Positions 1 to 5,783 of a DNA stretch of 9,564 bases are shown in pieces; the stretch's first letter is position 1; each line of letters opens with the position of its first letter. The translations under genes and the position numbers were made by a program. The DNA is taken from assembly GCA_001564135.1 (NCBI GenBank), contig LKNH01000087.1, forward strand, positions 1 through 9,564, written 5' to 3'. This DNA is from Halobacteriaceae archaeon Tc-Br11_E2g27. GTDB lineage: Archaea; Halobacteriota; Halobacteria; Halobacteriales; Haloarculaceae. Under the pieces are notes generated by a model. The model did no database searches. It was not told where the DNA came from and saw nothing but the letters and a program-made list of their open reading frames with translations.

Positions 1-86
1 AGATTACCGATAATTCGGAGGTCACGATCACCGTCACAACGTCGGATATCGTCCTGTTCGAAGAGACAGTTCGAGTGGAGAACTGA
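1..86 (+). CDS. C-terminal end of an unidentified protein (partial)
   Basis: An open frame enters from the left edge (first full codon at 3) and ends at TGA 84-86, giving 27 residues that finish EETVRVEN. The stretch alternates Thr/Val/Ile with polar residues (for example EVTITVTTSDIVLF), which suggests a beta strand or beta-sandwich terminus such as those of secreted or surface haloarchaeal proteins. That is inference from composition only. It converges on the methyltransferase gene, with 14 bp between the two stop codons. The family cannot be named from so short a tail, and the possibility that this frame is non-coding is not excluded. Confidence 0.5.
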   Translation, partial: ITDNSEVTITVTTSDIVLFEETVRVEN

Positions 87-100
87 CCAAGTGAACGATA

Positions 101-730
101 TCAGGATTCGTCCGAAGGAATCTCCGCAATCGTTGTGATGGCCCGTGGGCTGTTGGGACTCGCCTGTTGGATGTGGTGTTCGAACGTCTCAAATCCGGCA
201 TCCACAAACATCCGGTCCGCTTCATCCTCGTCGTAAAAGAGCATTATCGCATCAGCAGCTTTCTGGAAGATGGTGTTGTTCGGGTAATCCGGACCAACAA
301 CCAACACGCTCCCACCCGGTTTGCCGATACGTCTGAGTTCGCGGAGCGTTTCGACCGGATTTGGCCAGTATTCGATTGAACCGGATGACCAGACGATATC
401 AAAGGTATCGTCGGCGTATGGCAGTCGTTCGGCATCGGCAAGCGCAAACCGGACAGCCCCGCGGCGACCAAACTTCTCGTACGCGCGCGACAACTGGTGT
501 GGACTCTGGTCAATACCGTAGACAGTCTCAACGTGCTGGATGAGGCCTTCGGTCGCAAACCCAGTTCCACAGCCAACGTCGATAACCATATCATCCGGCT
601 GAATATCGAGAAGCGAAATCGCTTCGTCTCGCATCTCTTCGTTCCAGATGAACGGGTTGACACGGTCGTAGACTCGTGAAAGATATTTGTAAAACAGCCG
701 AGCGCGCGCTTTGTCTTCGAGAATACCCAT
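101..730 (-). CDS. SAM-dependent methyltransferase, VTE3/UbiE-like, probable quinone ring methyltransferase
   Basis: A 209-residue class I methyltransferase. The glycine-rich SAM motif I is DVGCGTGFA at residues 51-59. The acidic end of strand 2 lies in GIDQSPHQL at 72-80, and a motif III-like GKPGGSVLVVGP lies at 136-147. Several stretches match, from memory, the plant chloroplast MPBQ/MSBQ methyltransferase VTE3: FYKYLSRVYD (13-22), the WNEEMRDEA region (29-37), DQSPHQL, and SGSIEYWPNP (116-125). VTE3 methylates a prenylated benzoquinol ring. In a haloarchaeon the likely substrate is a menaquinone precursor or menaquinone itself, acting near the membrane; this is inference. The plant C-terminal membrane anchor is absent. 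The start at 730 (MGILEDK) is preferred over an upstream in-frame ATG at 826, because homology begins just after it and the extra 32 residues are Cys/Pro-containing and unlike the family. It is transcribed divergently from the ATP synthase operon. Confidence 0.85.
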   Translation of the reverse strand: MGILEDKARARLFYKYLSRVYDRVNPFIWNEEMRDEAISLLDIQPDDMVIDVGCGTGFATEGLIQHVETVYGIDQSPHQLSRAYEKFGRRGAVRFALADAERLPYADDTFDIVWSSGSIEYWPNPVETLRELRRIGKPGGSVLVVGPDYPNNTIFQKAADAIMLFYDEDEADRMFVDAGFETFEHHIQQASPNSPRAITTIAEIPSDES

Positions 731-745
731 TGTTGATAGATTGGG

Positions 746-760
746 CTGTATCTCAAAGAA
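746..760 (-). promoter_or_regulatory. Candidate TATA/BRE region of the methyltransferase gene
   Basis: Read on the - strand this is TTCTTTGAGATACAG, an AT-rich patch centred roughly 25 bases upstream of the ATG at 730. That is where a TATA element would sit for a leaderless transcript. The match to a haloarchaeal TATA box is weak. The call rests mainly on position. Confidence 0.3.
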
Positions 761-822
761 TGCTCCGGAACGGGCGAGTGGGCAGGGGCTATGATACCGG
801 TCGACGGAACAATTGATGGTTC

Positions 823-842
823 TCACCCGGGATGGGTGGTGA
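823..842. repeat. Small inverted repeat in the divergent intergenic region
   Basis: TCACC (823-827) and GGTGA (838-842) form a 5-bp dyad with a 10-bp spacer. A second overlapping dyad, CACCC (824-828) and GGGTG (834-838), has a 5-bp spacer. It could be an operator or an mRNA hairpin. Dyads this short also occur by chance. Confidence 0.3.
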
Positions 843-904
843 CGAATCTACCACAGCTTCCGTCGCCCGGTAGAGGAGAAATTGGTGCAAGTCTATTCCG
901 CAAC

Positions 905-920
905 TATGAAATAGGCTATG
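905..920 (+). promoter_or_regulatory. Candidate promoter element of the ATP synthase operon
   Basis: The sequence TATGAAATAGGCTATG lies 25-40 bases upstream of the ahaH ATG at 945. It is the AT-richest patch in the right place for a TFB/TBP-binding site. No SD sequence precedes ahaH, which fits a leaderless or very short-leader transcript. The TATA match is imperfect, so this is a positional guess. Confidence 0.3.
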
Positions 921-944
921 TGGCTACCTCTAACCGATTGAGCG

Positions 945-1277
945 ATGCCCGATCAGAAGGTACTACGACAAATAAAAGACTCCGAAGAGGAGGCCGACGA
1001 AATTATCGCGGAGGCTGAACGGGATGCTGACGAACGCATCGCAGCCGCTCGCGAAGAGGCCGAACAGATACGTGAGGAGGCCAGACAGGACGCCAAAGAG
1101 CTGGCCGAGGAACGTATCGAGGAGGCACGTGAAGAGATTGAAGAACAACGTGAGGAGATTCTCGCCGAGGGTGACGCCGAACGCGAGAAGCTCGAATCAC
1201 AGGCAGAAGAGCGCATCGAGGAGGTGCTCGAATACGTGATGAATGAGTTTGAGGAGGCGGTGCATGCTCAGACCTGA
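945..1277 (+). CDS. ahaH: A-type ATP synthase peripheral stalk subunit H
   Basis: A 110-residue, almost entirely helical protein dominated by Glu, Ala and Arg. It pairs with subunit E to form the peripheral stalks that hold the A3B3 head against the membrane stator AtpI. Residues 15-80 divide into consecutive 11-residue blocks (EEADEIIAEAE, RDADERIAAAR, EEAEQIREEAR and so on) with Ala at the third position of the first five blocks. This is the hendecad pattern of the right-handed coiled coil known for this stalk. Length is normal for the family. It is the first gene of the operon; the ATG at 945 has no SD, suggesting a leaderless or short leader. Its last 14 bases overlap atpI. The identification rests on composition, coiled-coil pattern and position ahead of atpI, as is usual for this small, weakly conserved subunit. 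Confidence 0.9.
   Translation: MPDQKVLRQIKDSEEEADEIIAEAERDADERIAAAREEAEQIREEARQDAKELAEERIEEAREEIEEQREEILAEGDAEREKLESQAEERIEEVLEYVMNEFEEAVHAQT
1253..1257 (+). promoter_or_regulatory. Shine-Dalgarno site that fixes the atpI start
   Basis: GGAGG lies six bases upstream of the ATG at 1264, inside the end of ahaH. It supports 1264 as the atpI start rather than the in-frame ATG at 1243, and suggests atpI is translated by internal initiation or coupling on the ahaH message. Confidence 0.7.
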
Positions 1278-3528
1278 GCAGATGTCGAAAGTCTCGGTGA
1301 CCGGCTCGAAATCCGTTATGGACGAGGTCATCGAGACGATGCACGAGATGCACCTCGTACACATTACCGATTACGATGGCTCCTGGGACGGGTTCGAACC
1401 CGGAACGCCGCTTGAGGGCTCAGACGAGACATCTAGCCAACTCGTCACGGTCCGTGCAATCGAGAGCACGCTTGGGGTCACCCCCGCCGACGCTGGTTCG
1501 ACCGCAGCGGTCGACCTATCAGACGCTGACGAGCGGTTGGAGGAAATCCGCACCGAGGTTAACGAGCTTGACGACCGCAGAGACGAACTCCGCGGTCGGC
1601 TTCGAGATATAGACGACAAACTCGACCAGATGACGGTGTTTGCCGACCTCGGATTGGAACTTGACCTCCTCTGGGGCTATGACTCGCTGGATGTCATGGT
1701 CGGAGAGGGCGACGGGGAAGCCGTCCAGGAGGCGCTTGAAGAAAGTGACGACGTGGAGGCCTACGATATCTTCACAGGTGGAAACACCGTTGCAGCGTTC
1801 GGCTATCTCGACGACGGTTCCCTTGAGGATACGCTGGTAGGCGTACCCTTTACCGAATATGACGTCCCCGAGGAAGCCGGGAATCCAACCACAGTGGTCT
1901 CTGACCTCAAGCAAGAACGCCAACAGGTTGAAGCCGAGTTGAGCAAACTTGAAAGCGAAATCGAGGCGCTCAAACTCGATTCTGCCGCATTCTTGCTTGC
2001 ACTCGAAGAGAAACTCTCGATTGACGCCCAGAAGTTCGAAGCGCCGCTCCGATTTGCGACGACCGAGCGTTCGTTCGTTGTGGAGGGGTGGGTTCCGACA
2101 GAGTCCATCGACGAGTTTGAGCAGAACATGCGCGCCGCAGTTGGTGACCGAATCGATATCGACGAAATCGAACGTGCAAGCTACACGAGTGGTGGCCACG
2201 TCCACAAGGAGACACACGGCGACGAACACAGCTCAGAGGCTGACACCGCTGAGGCCGCAACCGACGGCGGAACGGTCCAGACAACGGAGGCCGAATCCGG
2301 TGAGCAACAGGTCGCCACCGATGGTGGAACCGCACAGGCAGATGGCGGCCGTGAGATTGTCACAGTCGATGATAGCCCACCCGTCATTCAGAAGAACTCA
2401 AAAATGGTCGGTCCGTTCGAAGTGCTTGTCAAAGCGGTTAACCGACCAAAATACTCCGAGCTCGACCCAACCCTGCTCGTCTTCATGACGTTCCCGTTTT
2501 TCTTCGGGTTCATGATTGGCGACATGGGATACGGTGTGCTGTATGTCGCACTTGGCTACTACATGGCGAAAAACTTCGATTCGCAAGGAATCCGTGATTT
2601 CGGCATGGTCGTCGTCTGGCTCGGTCTCTGGACGTTCCTGTTCGGTATCCTCTATGGGGAATTATTCGGACACTACATCTTCCAGTCGATTGAGCTGTTC
2701 GCATCGGTTCCAAGCGCGACCAGCTACCAGGTGATAGATAAAGGAATCGTCACGACCGAGTGGGCAATTACCTGGCTCATCGTGGCCGTGCTCTTTGGCT
2801 GGATACAGCTAAACATCGGCTACATCTTCAACTTCATCGAGGAGTATCAGCTCCACGGTGCAAAGGAAGCTGTCGTCGAATCCGGCTCGTGGATTCTGAT
2901 GCTCAACGGTATCTGGGTGTTCATCTTCAGCGAGTTCGGAGCCAGTTCCAAGCCTGATTTCCTCGTTGGCGAGGAAGCAGTCTTTGCAGCTGGGTCCGAA
3001 ACGATACCCCTTGGATTCTCCGGGTTCCCTGAACTGGTCGGGATTCTCGGACTTGTCGCGTTCGCAATCGGTATCGTGCTCATCCTCACTGGCCCATGGT
3101 ATGAGGTATTCGAGTTCCTCACCCCACTGGTGCACGTCCTATCATACACCCGACTGACAGCAGTGTTGCTGTCAAAAGCCGGAATGGCAGTCGCAGCAAA
3201 TCTGCTGTATTTCGGTGCCGCACTCGGCGATGGCTCGTTTGAGTTTTTCGTCACGAGCCAGCCGACTGAAGATGCCATCTTCCAAGGACTCTACAACATG
3301 GGGACGATGGATATGAGCGTCGCCGGACTCGAATTCGCGCTGGAAGGGGCGATACTCGGGCTTCCGGTTCTCATCATCGGCCACATCGTCGTCTTGGCAA
3401 TCGGTGGCACAGCCGCGCTACAGGCAATTCGGCTGGAATACGTCGAGTTCTTTGGGAAGTTTTATGAAGGCGGTGGAAAGAACTATCAACCGTTCGGCTA
3501 CGAGCGAACCTACACTACTGACAACTAA
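1264..3528 (+). CDS. atpI: A-type ATP synthase subunit I (a-subunit homologue, membrane stator)
   Basis: A 754-residue stator that forms the ion half-channels beside the c ring. The cytoplasmic N-terminal half (about 1-385) contains coiled coils near 86-125 and 215-245. The membrane half begins near 404 with LLVFMTFPFFFGFMIGD and the conserved GDMGYG at 419-424, and has roughly seven or eight hydrophobic segments. Arg630 in SYTRL is at the position of the essential channel Arg of V/A-type a-subunits. The C-terminal RLEYVEFFGKFYEGGG (723-738) is typical of the family. Residues 310-362 are a hydrophilic low-complexity linker with His312, His314, His318 and His322 and two ATDGGTxQ repeats. This makes the protein longer than methanogen homologues of about 650 residues. 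The start MLRPEQMS at 1264 is chosen because of the GGAGG six bases upstream; it overlaps ahaH by 14 bp. Confidence 0.95.
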   Translation: MLRPEQMSKVSVTGSKSVMDEVIETMHEMHLVHITDYDGSWDGFEPGTPLEGSDETSSQLVTVRAIESTLGVTPADAGSTAAVDLSDADERLEEIRTEVNELDDRRDELRGRLRDIDDKLDQMTVFADLGLELDLLWGYDSLDVMVGEGDGEAVQEALEESDDVEAYDIFTGGNTVAAFGYLDDGSLEDTLVGVPFTEYDVPEEAGNPTTVVSDLKQERQQVEAELSKLESEIEALKLDSAAFLLALEEKLSIDAQKFEAPLRFATTERSFVVEGWVPTESIDEFEQNMRAAVGDRIDIDEIERASYTSGGHVHKETHGDEHSSEADTAEAATDGGTVQTTEAESGEQQVATDGGTAQADGGREIVTVDDSPPVIQKNSKMVGPFEVLVKAVNRPKYSELDPTLLVFMTFPFFFGFMIGDMGYGVLYVALGYYMAKNFDSQGIRDFGMVVVWLGLWTFLFGILYGELFGHYIFQSIELFASVPSATSYQVIDKGIVTTEWAITWLIVAVLFGWIQLNIGYIFNFIEEYQLHGAKEAVVESGSWILMLNGIWVFIFSEFGASSKPDFLVGEEAVFAAGSETIPLGFSGFPELVGILGLVAFAIGIVLILTGPWYEVFEFLTPLVHVLSYTRLTAVLLSKAGMAVAANLLYFGAALGDGSFEFFVTSQPTEDAIFQGLYNMGTMDMSVAGLEFALEGAILGLPVLIIGHIVVLAIGGTAALQAIRLEYVEFFGKFYEGGGKNYQPFGYERTYTTDN

Positions 3529-3550
3529 CTAAAAACACTGCTATACTACT

Positions 3551-3802
3551 ATGATTGAAACACTACCTGCACTGGCAAACGTTGCAATGGAAACTGGCGC
3601 ACCGGCACTTGAACCTGAGGCTGCAGCAGCATTCGCTGTTGGACTCGCTGCACTCGCAACCGGATATGCACAGCGAGGTATCGGTTCAGCCGCTGTCGGC
3701 GCTGTCGCCGAAGACGGTGACAACTTCGTTTCGGCACTGATTTTCACCGTCATTCCAGAGACGCTGATTATTATCGCCTTCGTGACCATCTTCGTGGTGT
3801 AA
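3551..3802 (+). CDS. atpK: A-type ATP synthase subunit K (c-ring proteolipid)
   Basis: An 83-residue two-helix hairpin that forms the rotating c ring. Helix 1 spans about 24-50 and helix 2 about 58-83. The conserved polar loop carries YAQRGIG (39-45) and VAED (52-55). Glu70 in the IPET motif of helix 2 is at the position of the ion-carrying carboxylate. Residues 1-20 form a mildly hydrophobic N-terminal extension; Met13 is an alternative start, but the ATG at 3551 gives the form I expect from haloarchaeal relatives. Helix 1 has Thr37 where Na+-binding F-type c subunits carry Gln, so H+ coupling is more likely; this alignment was by eye. It is a single hairpin, not a duplicated proteolipid. 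Gaps of 22 bp to atpI and 21 bp to atpE set it apart from the overlapping genes nearby. Confidence 0.95.
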   Translation: MIETLPALANVAMETGAPALEPEAAAAFAVGLAALATGYAQRGIGSAAVGAVAEDGDNFVSALIFTVIPETLIIIAFVTIFVV

Positions 3803-3823
3803 CGCGGCTTATCTTTACCACCC

Positions 3824-4405
3824 ATGAGTTTGGATACTGTCGTTGAAGACATCAAAGCGCAAGCCCGCGCGCGTGCGGAAGAGATACGCGCAGAGGCCGA
3901 CGAAGAGGCCGACGAGATAGTTGCGGCTGCCGAAAACGATGCCACAGAAATCCGCGAGGACGAGTTGGCACAGGCGGACCGCACCGTTGCACAGGAGCGC
4001 GAACAGCGTATCTCCAGTGCAAAGCTTGAGGCGAAGCAGGCCCGTCTCGATGCACGTCGGAACGTTCTCCAGTCGGTACGAGAAGACATAGAAGCCGAAA
4101 TTGCTGGGCTTGCGGGCGAACAGCGCGAGGAACTGACCCGTGCGTTGCTTGAAGACGCTGCGACCGAGTTCGAATCGGCTGGCAGCGTTCGCGTATTCGG
4201 TCGTGCAGACGACGAGGAGCTGATTGACTCACTTCTCGCCGACTACGACGGCTTCGAATACGCTGGCGAGTTCGACTGCCTCGGTGGCGTCGTCGTCGAG
4301 AGTGACGAATCGCGGGTGCGAGTAAAGAACACGTTCGATTCGATTCTGGAGGATGTCTGGGAGGACAACCTCCGGGAGATAAGTAACAGGCTATTCGAGC
4401 AATGA
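3824..4405 (+). CDS. atpE: A-type ATP synthase subunit E (peripheral stalk)
   Basis: A 193-residue peripheral stalk subunit. Residues 1 to about 100 are a charged helix forming the right-handed coiled coil with AhaH. The C-terminal domain (about 105-193) is the globular part that contacts the head, with the family-typical LGGVVVESDESRVRVKNTFDSIL segment near 153-175 (shortened here: LGGVVVES, then VKNTFDSIL). Residues 27-40 (EEADEIVAAAENDA) share 11 of 14 residues with AhaH 15-28, consistent with paired registers. Length is normal. No SD is seen before the ATG at 3824. The stop overlaps the atpC start as ATGA (4402-4405), suggesting translational coupling. Confidence 0.95.
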   Translation: MSLDTVVEDIKAQARARAEEIRAEADEEADEIVAAAENDATEIREDELAQADRTVAQEREQRISSAKLEAKQARLDARRNVLQSVREDIEAEIAGLAGEQREELTRALLEDAATEFESAGSVRVFGRADDEELIDSLLADYDGFEYAGEFDCLGGVVVESDESRVRVKNTFDSILEDVWEDNLREISNRLFEQ

Positions 4406-5460
4406 GCGCAACAGGGAGCTCCAATCCGGAGTACGTAAACGCCCGTGTTCGGGCCCGACGAGCAGCGCTGTTCGACGACGAAGATTATCGGAAGCTGGTC
4501 CGGATGGGGACCGGTGAGATTGCCCGGTATATGGAGGAAACCGAGTACGAAGCGGAGATGAACAGACTCGGAACCCGCCACAGCGGGGTCGACCTCATCG
4601 AATACGCCCTGAACGAGAATCTCGCCAAGCATTTCCACGACCTGTTGAACTGGGCAGAAGGACAGCTCTACGACCAGATAGCAAACTACCTCCGAAAGTT
4701 CGACGCCTGGAACGCCAAAACCGCAATCCGCGGCGTCTATTCCGGAGCTGACCCCGAGGAAATTCAGACGGACTACATCCGTGCTGGCGAATTTAGCGAC
4801 TCGTTGCTCGACCAGATGGCTGCTGCCGGGTCCGTCGAGGAGGTCGTTGAGTTACTCGATGGGACGATTTTCGAGGAAGGACTTGATGCAGCATTCGAAG
4901 AGTTCACAGATAGCGATGTCCTTGTCCCCATCGAGAACGCCATCGACAAGACGTTCTACGAACACCTACTCGACGATATTGACACCGGGATTATTGATAG
5001 AAACACCCCTAAAGGGCTGTATCTTGACGTGTTGCAGGCCGAGATTGATTTCCGAAACATTCGGAATGCACTCCGACTCTCGCGGACAGGGACGGACCTC
5101 GACCCAGATGCGTACTACATCGAAGGTGGCAAGCTATTCACCGAAGGTGAGCTTCGTCAGCTCGTCAATAGTTTTGACGACCTGGTCGAGTACATCCGAG
5201 ATAGCACATACGGCGACGAGCTATCCGGGGCACTCTCGGACCTTGCAGAGGCAGAGAGTCTTGTCCAGTTCGAAAACGCCCTTGACGGGGCACTGCTGGC
5301 GTATTCGGATACACTGTCGTACACCTATCCGGTGTCCATCTGCTCGGCGCTCTCGTATATCCTTGCAAAAGAACGAGAAATAGAGAACATTCGCGCGATT
5401 GCCCGTGGCCGCGAGGTCGGGCTCTCCGTAGAAGAAATCGAGGGTGAACTCGTCACATGA
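4402..5460 (+). CDS. atpC: A-type ATP synthase subunit C (rotor socket, V-type d homologue)
   Basis: A 352-residue, mostly helical protein of the usual family length. It caps the c ring and seats the central shaft of subunits D and F. The N-terminal part contains YVNARVRARRAALFDDEDY (10-28) and the following LVRMGTGEIARYMEETEYE segment, which are characteristic of archaeal subunit C. The middle contains DVLQAEIDFRNIRNALRLSR, and the C-terminus has EREIENIRAIARGREVGLS, a strongly conserved closing motif. It is coupled on both sides by ATGA overlaps, to atpE at 4402 and to atpF at 5457. No anomalies were seen. Confidence 0.95.
   Translation: MSATGSSNPEYVNARVRARRAALFDDEDYRKLVRMGTGEIARYMEETEYEAEMNRLGTRHSGVDLIEYALNENLAKHFHDLLNWAEGQLYDQIANYLRKFDAWNAKTAIRGVYSGADPEEIQTDYIRAGEFSDSLLDQMAAAGSVEEVVELLDGTIFEEGLDAAFEEFTDSDVLVPIENAIDKTFYEHLLDDIDTGIIDRNTPKGLYLDVLQAEIDFRNIRNALRLSRTGTDLDPDAYYIEGGKLFTEGELRQLVNSFDDLVEYIRDSTYGDELSGALSDLAEAESLVQFENALDGALLAYSDTLSYTYPVSICSALSYILAKEREIENIRAIARGREVGLSVEEIEGELVT
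5443..5447 (+). promoter_or_regulatory. Shine-Dalgarno-like site before atpF
   Basis: GGTGA lies nine bases upstream of the atpF ATG at 5457, inside the end of atpC. It matches part of the archaeal GGAGGTGA consensus. With the ATGA overlap it suggests reinitiation or coupled translation of atpF. Confidence 0.45.
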
Positions 5461-5783
5461 GCCAAGAGATAGCAGTCGTCGGCAGTCCGGAGTTCACGAC
5501 AGGATTCCGTCTTGCTGGCGTCAGAGCGTTCGAAAACGTCCCCGAAGAACAGAAAGACGAAGAGCTAGATGACGCAGTAACCGAAACGCTCGAAGACGAG
5601 AACATCGGCATCGTCGTGATGCACGATGACGACCTCGACTATCTCTCACGAGATGTCCGCCAGAACGTCGAGACGAGCGTCGAACCGGTTGTCGTCACAC
5701 TCGGAGGCGGCGCTGGAAGCGGAGGTCTGCGTGAACAGATTAAACGAGCAATCGGAATCGACCTGATGGAAGAGGATACATGA
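5457..5783 (+). CDS. atpF: A-type ATP synthase subunit F (central stalk)
   Basis: A 108-residue protein with a Rossmann-like alternating fold typical of A/V-type subunit F. It binds subunit D in the central shaft. The start IAVVGSPEFTTGFRLAGV (5-22) is the family signature, followed by the strand IGIVVMHDDD (51-60) and the EPVVVTLGGG strand (76-85). The C-terminal helix LREQIKRAIGID (91-102) corresponds to the mobile tail in known structures. Length is normal for the family. ATGA overlaps join it to atpC (5457) and atpA (5780). Its usual partner, subunit D, is not encoded in this window. Confidence 0.95.
   Translation: MSQEIAVVGSPEFTTGFRLAGVRAFENVPEEQKDEELDDAVTETLEDENIGIVVMHDDDLDYLSRDVRQNVETSVEPVVVTLGGGAGSGGLREQIKRAIGIDLMEEDT

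Larger units (their letters stand above)
731..944. other. Divergent intergenic region with promoters for the methyltransferase and the ATP synthase operon
   Basis: This is the longest non-coding stretch in the window (214 bp). It separates two genes transcribed away from each other, so it must hold both promoters unless transcription of the operon starts elsewhere. I see no convincing gene in it. It contains a small dyad at 823-842 and AT-richer patches near both start codons, consistent with short-leader or leaderless haloarchaeal transcripts. Confidence 0.7.

Noticed and set aside
244..756. Second - strand open frame (170 codons) overlapping the methyltransferase
   Set aside because: It is another frame of the same strand. 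The frame 101-730 carries all the methyltransferase motifs, and this one carries none.
731..826. Upstream ATG at 826 as start of the methyltransferase
   Set aside because: The added 32 residues are unlike the family, would occupy about half of the promoter region, and homology starts right after the ATG at 730.
1243..1263. ATG at 1243 as start of atpI
   Set aside because: It adds a basic MSLRRRC peptide uncharacteristic of this acidic proteome. The ATG at 1264 has GGAGG at ideal spacing and begins with the expected MLRPEQM.
1519..2229. Long - strand open frame (236 codons) opposite atpI
   Set aside because: It lies wholly antisense to a clear atpI coding region and its translation has no recognisable domain. 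Long antisense frames are common opposite such genes.
3551..3802. Na+-coupled c ring
   Set aside because: Glu70-Thr71 resembles part of a Na+ site, but helix 1 lacks the expected Gln (Thr37 at the aligned position). Proton coupling is the simpler reading, though by-eye alignment is not decisive.
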